The notes beneath the pieces were generated by a model that did not search any database, was not told where the DNA came from, and was given only the letters and a program-made list of their open reading frames with translations. Of a DNA stretch of 23,832 nucleotides, positions 22,593-23,832 are shown piece by piece. The DNA comes from JAHJQZ01 sp963676075. Its GTDB lineage: Bacteria > Pseudomonadota > Alphaproteobacteria > Rhizobiales > Devosiaceae. The stretch spans positions 1-23,832 of the forward strand of contig CAXXNZ010000012.1 of assembly GCA_963676075.2 (NCBI GenBank), written 5' to 3'. Positions within the stretch are counted from its first letter, which is position 1. Every line of letters starts with the position of its first letter. The position numbers and the translations under genes are program-made.

Positions 22593-23411
22593 ATGTTTGC
22601 CGACAAGCGCGGCTGGAGTTTCTACATCCTCGCCGCATTCTTCGCCCTGTTCGTGCTGTTCCTTTACGGCCCGATGTCGGCGATCTTCATTCTCAGCTTC
22701 CAAGGACCAAACGGCGGCCTGACCTTCCCGCTCAACGGCGTCTCGCTGCACTGGTTCGGCAATCTGTTCGAAAAGCAGGCGGTCGGCGATTTCGGCGCCA
22801 GCTTCACACGCTCGTTCACACTCGGCCTTATGGTGATGGTCACGACCATCGTCGTGGCACTTGCCGCCGGCATGGCCTTCCGCCGCAAGTTCGTGGGTGC
22901 GACGCCGCTGTTCTATCTGACCATTTCGAGCCTGGTGGTGCCCTCGATCATCGTCAGTCTCGCCATCGGCGTCTTGTTCCAGCAGATCGGCATCCGCCCG
23001 GTCTGGTACGGCTCGGCCTTCGGCGCCCATCTGACCTGGACCCTGCCCTTCGGCGTCCTCATCATGTTCGCCGTGTTCAACCGCTTCTCACCGGTCTACG
23101 AGGAAGCCGCCCGCGATCTCGGCGCCTCGGCCTGGCAAAGCTTTTTGCACGTGCTGTTGCCGATGATCGCGCCAAGCCTGATCGGCGTCGGGTTGATGGG
23201 CTTCTCGCTGAGCTATGATGAGTTCGCCCGCACGCTCCTGACCGCCGGCGTCTACAACACGCTGCCGCTCGAGATCTACGGCATGACCACCAATGTCACG
23301 ACGCCAGTGCTCTACGCCCTCGGAACCGTGACGACATTCTTCTCCTTCGTCATCGTTCTGGGCACGCTCGGCATCATCTACCTGATGAACCGCCGGCGGG
23401 TGCACAGATAA
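22593..23411 (+). CDS. Pot-type ABC transporter permease, PotC-like
   Basis: 272 residues with six membrane helices, the usual PotC/PotI length. The opening YILAAFFALFVLFLYGPMSAIFILSF and the GVSLHWFGNLF segment are typical of this subunit. The EAA loop reads VYEEAARDLGASAWQSFLHVLLPMIAPS (about 168-195), followed by the family block FSLSYDEFARTLLTAG, which marks the spermidine/putrescine permease type. It pairs with the permease encoded immediately upstream to form the channel. The stop codon overlaps the start of the racemase gene (TAATG), so transport and racemase synthesis appear coupled. Confidence 0.93.
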   Translation: MFADKRGWSFYILAAFFALFVLFLYGPMSAIFILSFQGPNGGLTFPLNGVSLHWFGNLFEKQAVGDFGASFTRSFTLGLMVMVTTIVVALAAGMAFRRKFVGATPLFYLTISSLVVPSIIVSLAIGVLFQQIGIRPVWYGSAFGAHLTWTLPFGVLIMFAVFNRFSPVYEEAARDLGASAWQSFLHVLLPMIAPSLIGVGLMGFSLSYDEFARTLLTAGVYNTLPLEIYGMTTNVTTPVLYALGTVTTFFSFVIVLGTLGIIYLMNRRRVHR

Positions 23412-23832
23412 TGGACATCGCGGTTGTCAATCCCAACACCACCCATTCGATGACCCGACTCATCGAAGGCGCTGCGCTCTCGGTCGCCGGCCCCAGTTCC
23501 CGGATTATCGCCCGCACATCGAGCATGGGACCGGAATCGATCGAGGGCTATTACGACGAGGTGATGGCGATCCCTGGCCTGCTCAAGGAGATCGCCGAGG
23601 CCGAGCACGACGGCGCTGACGCTGCAATCATCGCCTGTTTCGACGACACCGGCCTCGATGCGGCCCGGACAATCGCGACTATCCCGGTGCTCGGCATCTG
23701 CGAATCCGCCGTCTCGCTCGCCGCCATGGTCGCCAAGCGCTTCACCGTGGTCACGACCCTCGAACGCAGCCGCGTTCCCGTCGATGAGCTGTGCCAGAAA
23801 TACGGCATGGCCGAACGCGCCACGGTCCGGGC
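23411..23832 (+). CDS. Asp/Glu/hydantoin racemase family protein (hydantoin or allantoin racemase), 5' part
   Basis: 140 codons are visible before the window ends, of about 240 expected. The start MDIAVVNPNTTHSMTRLIEGAA, then SSMGPESIEGYYDEVMAIPGLL and AIIACFDDTGLDAARTIATIPVLGICESAVSLAA, are strong signatures of the hydantoin/allantoin racemase branch. The cysteine in ACFDDTG is one of the two that abstract and donate the proton in the two-base mechanism; the second lies beyond the window. These enzymes interconvert the enantiomers of 5-substituted hydantoins or of allantoin. ATG 23411 overlaps the permease stop. A hydantoinase, allantoinase or carbamoylase gene may follow outside the window. 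Maleate isomerase-type members are related but differ in these motifs. Confidence 0.85.
   Translation, partial: MDIAVVNPNTTHSMTRLIEGAALSVAGPSSRIIARTSSMGPESIEGYYDEVMAIPGLLKEIAEAEHDGADAAIIACFDDTGLDAARTIATIPVLGICESAVSLAAMVAKRFTVVTTLERSRVPVDELCQKYGMAERATVR

Noticed and set aside
19139..23411. Assigning the second transporter to spermidine/putrescine (potABCD)
   Set aside because: Family resemblance is clear, but the racemase link and σ54 promoter argue for another nitrogen compound, so no pot symbols were given.

Overview
The window reads as chromosome (or large replicon) of a GC-rich alphaproteobacterium, most likely of the Rhizobiales/Hyphomicrobiales. The reasons are the codon bias towards G/C in third positions, the family types present (BMP-type nucleoside-like ABC transporter, Pot-type ABC transporter, FCD-GntR and LysR regulators, a TolB_N/TPR membrane protein of the kind common in rhizobia), close agreement with remembered rhizobial biuret hydrolase and formamidase sequences, and a σ54-type promoter. 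High GC produces many long antisense ORFs, which I treated as shadows. I saw no rRNA, tRNA, CRISPR array, insertion sequence or phage gene.

Layout. (1) 1-3655, plus strand: the end of an RND periplasmic adaptor gene and a complete RND inner-membrane pump, translationally coupled. (2) 3691-5409, minus: a membrane-anchored protein with an N-terminal domain seen in adenylate-cyclase-like proteins, a TolB_N-like segment and TPRs. (3) 5410-5833: an AT-rich non-coding stretch with a perfect 17-bp palindrome. (4) 5834-7765, plus: a membrane GGDEF-EAL protein with a degenerate GGDEF and an intact EAL motif. (5) 7788-17036, minus: a tight nine-gene operon. Its order of transcription is BMP-family binding protein, two permeases, formamidase, biuret hydrolase (biuH), double-NBD ATPase, a second cysteine hydrolase (triuret-hydrolase-like candidate), a small cupin, and allophanate hydrolase (atzF type). 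(6) 17210-18118, plus: a divergent LysR regulator with a 17-bp dyad just upstream. (7) 18170-18883, minus: an FCD-type GntR regulator. (8) 19139 to the window end, plus: a Pot-type ABC transporter (ATPase, binding protein, two permeases) followed by the start of an Asp/Glu/hydantoin racemase gene. It is preceded by a σ54-type promoter, an IHF-like site and upstream dyads. Two REP-like palindromes lie between the binding-protein and first permease genes.

How they may work together. The central operon encodes a self-contained route for importing a small urea-derived or N-heterocycle-derived compound and releasing its nitrogen. The predicted chain is triuret (or another acylated biuret) to biuret to allophanate to ammonia plus CO2, with formamidase handling a formyl or formamide side product. 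BiuH and AtzF have all expected catalytic residues; the exact imported substrate, the role of formamidase and the cupin are not settled by sequence. The neighbouring Pot-type operon leads into a hydantoin/allantoin-type racemase and carries what looks like a nitrogen-limitation (σ54) promoter. The 7.8-23.8 kb part therefore looks like a nitrogen-scavenging island for purine- or triazine-derived compounds.
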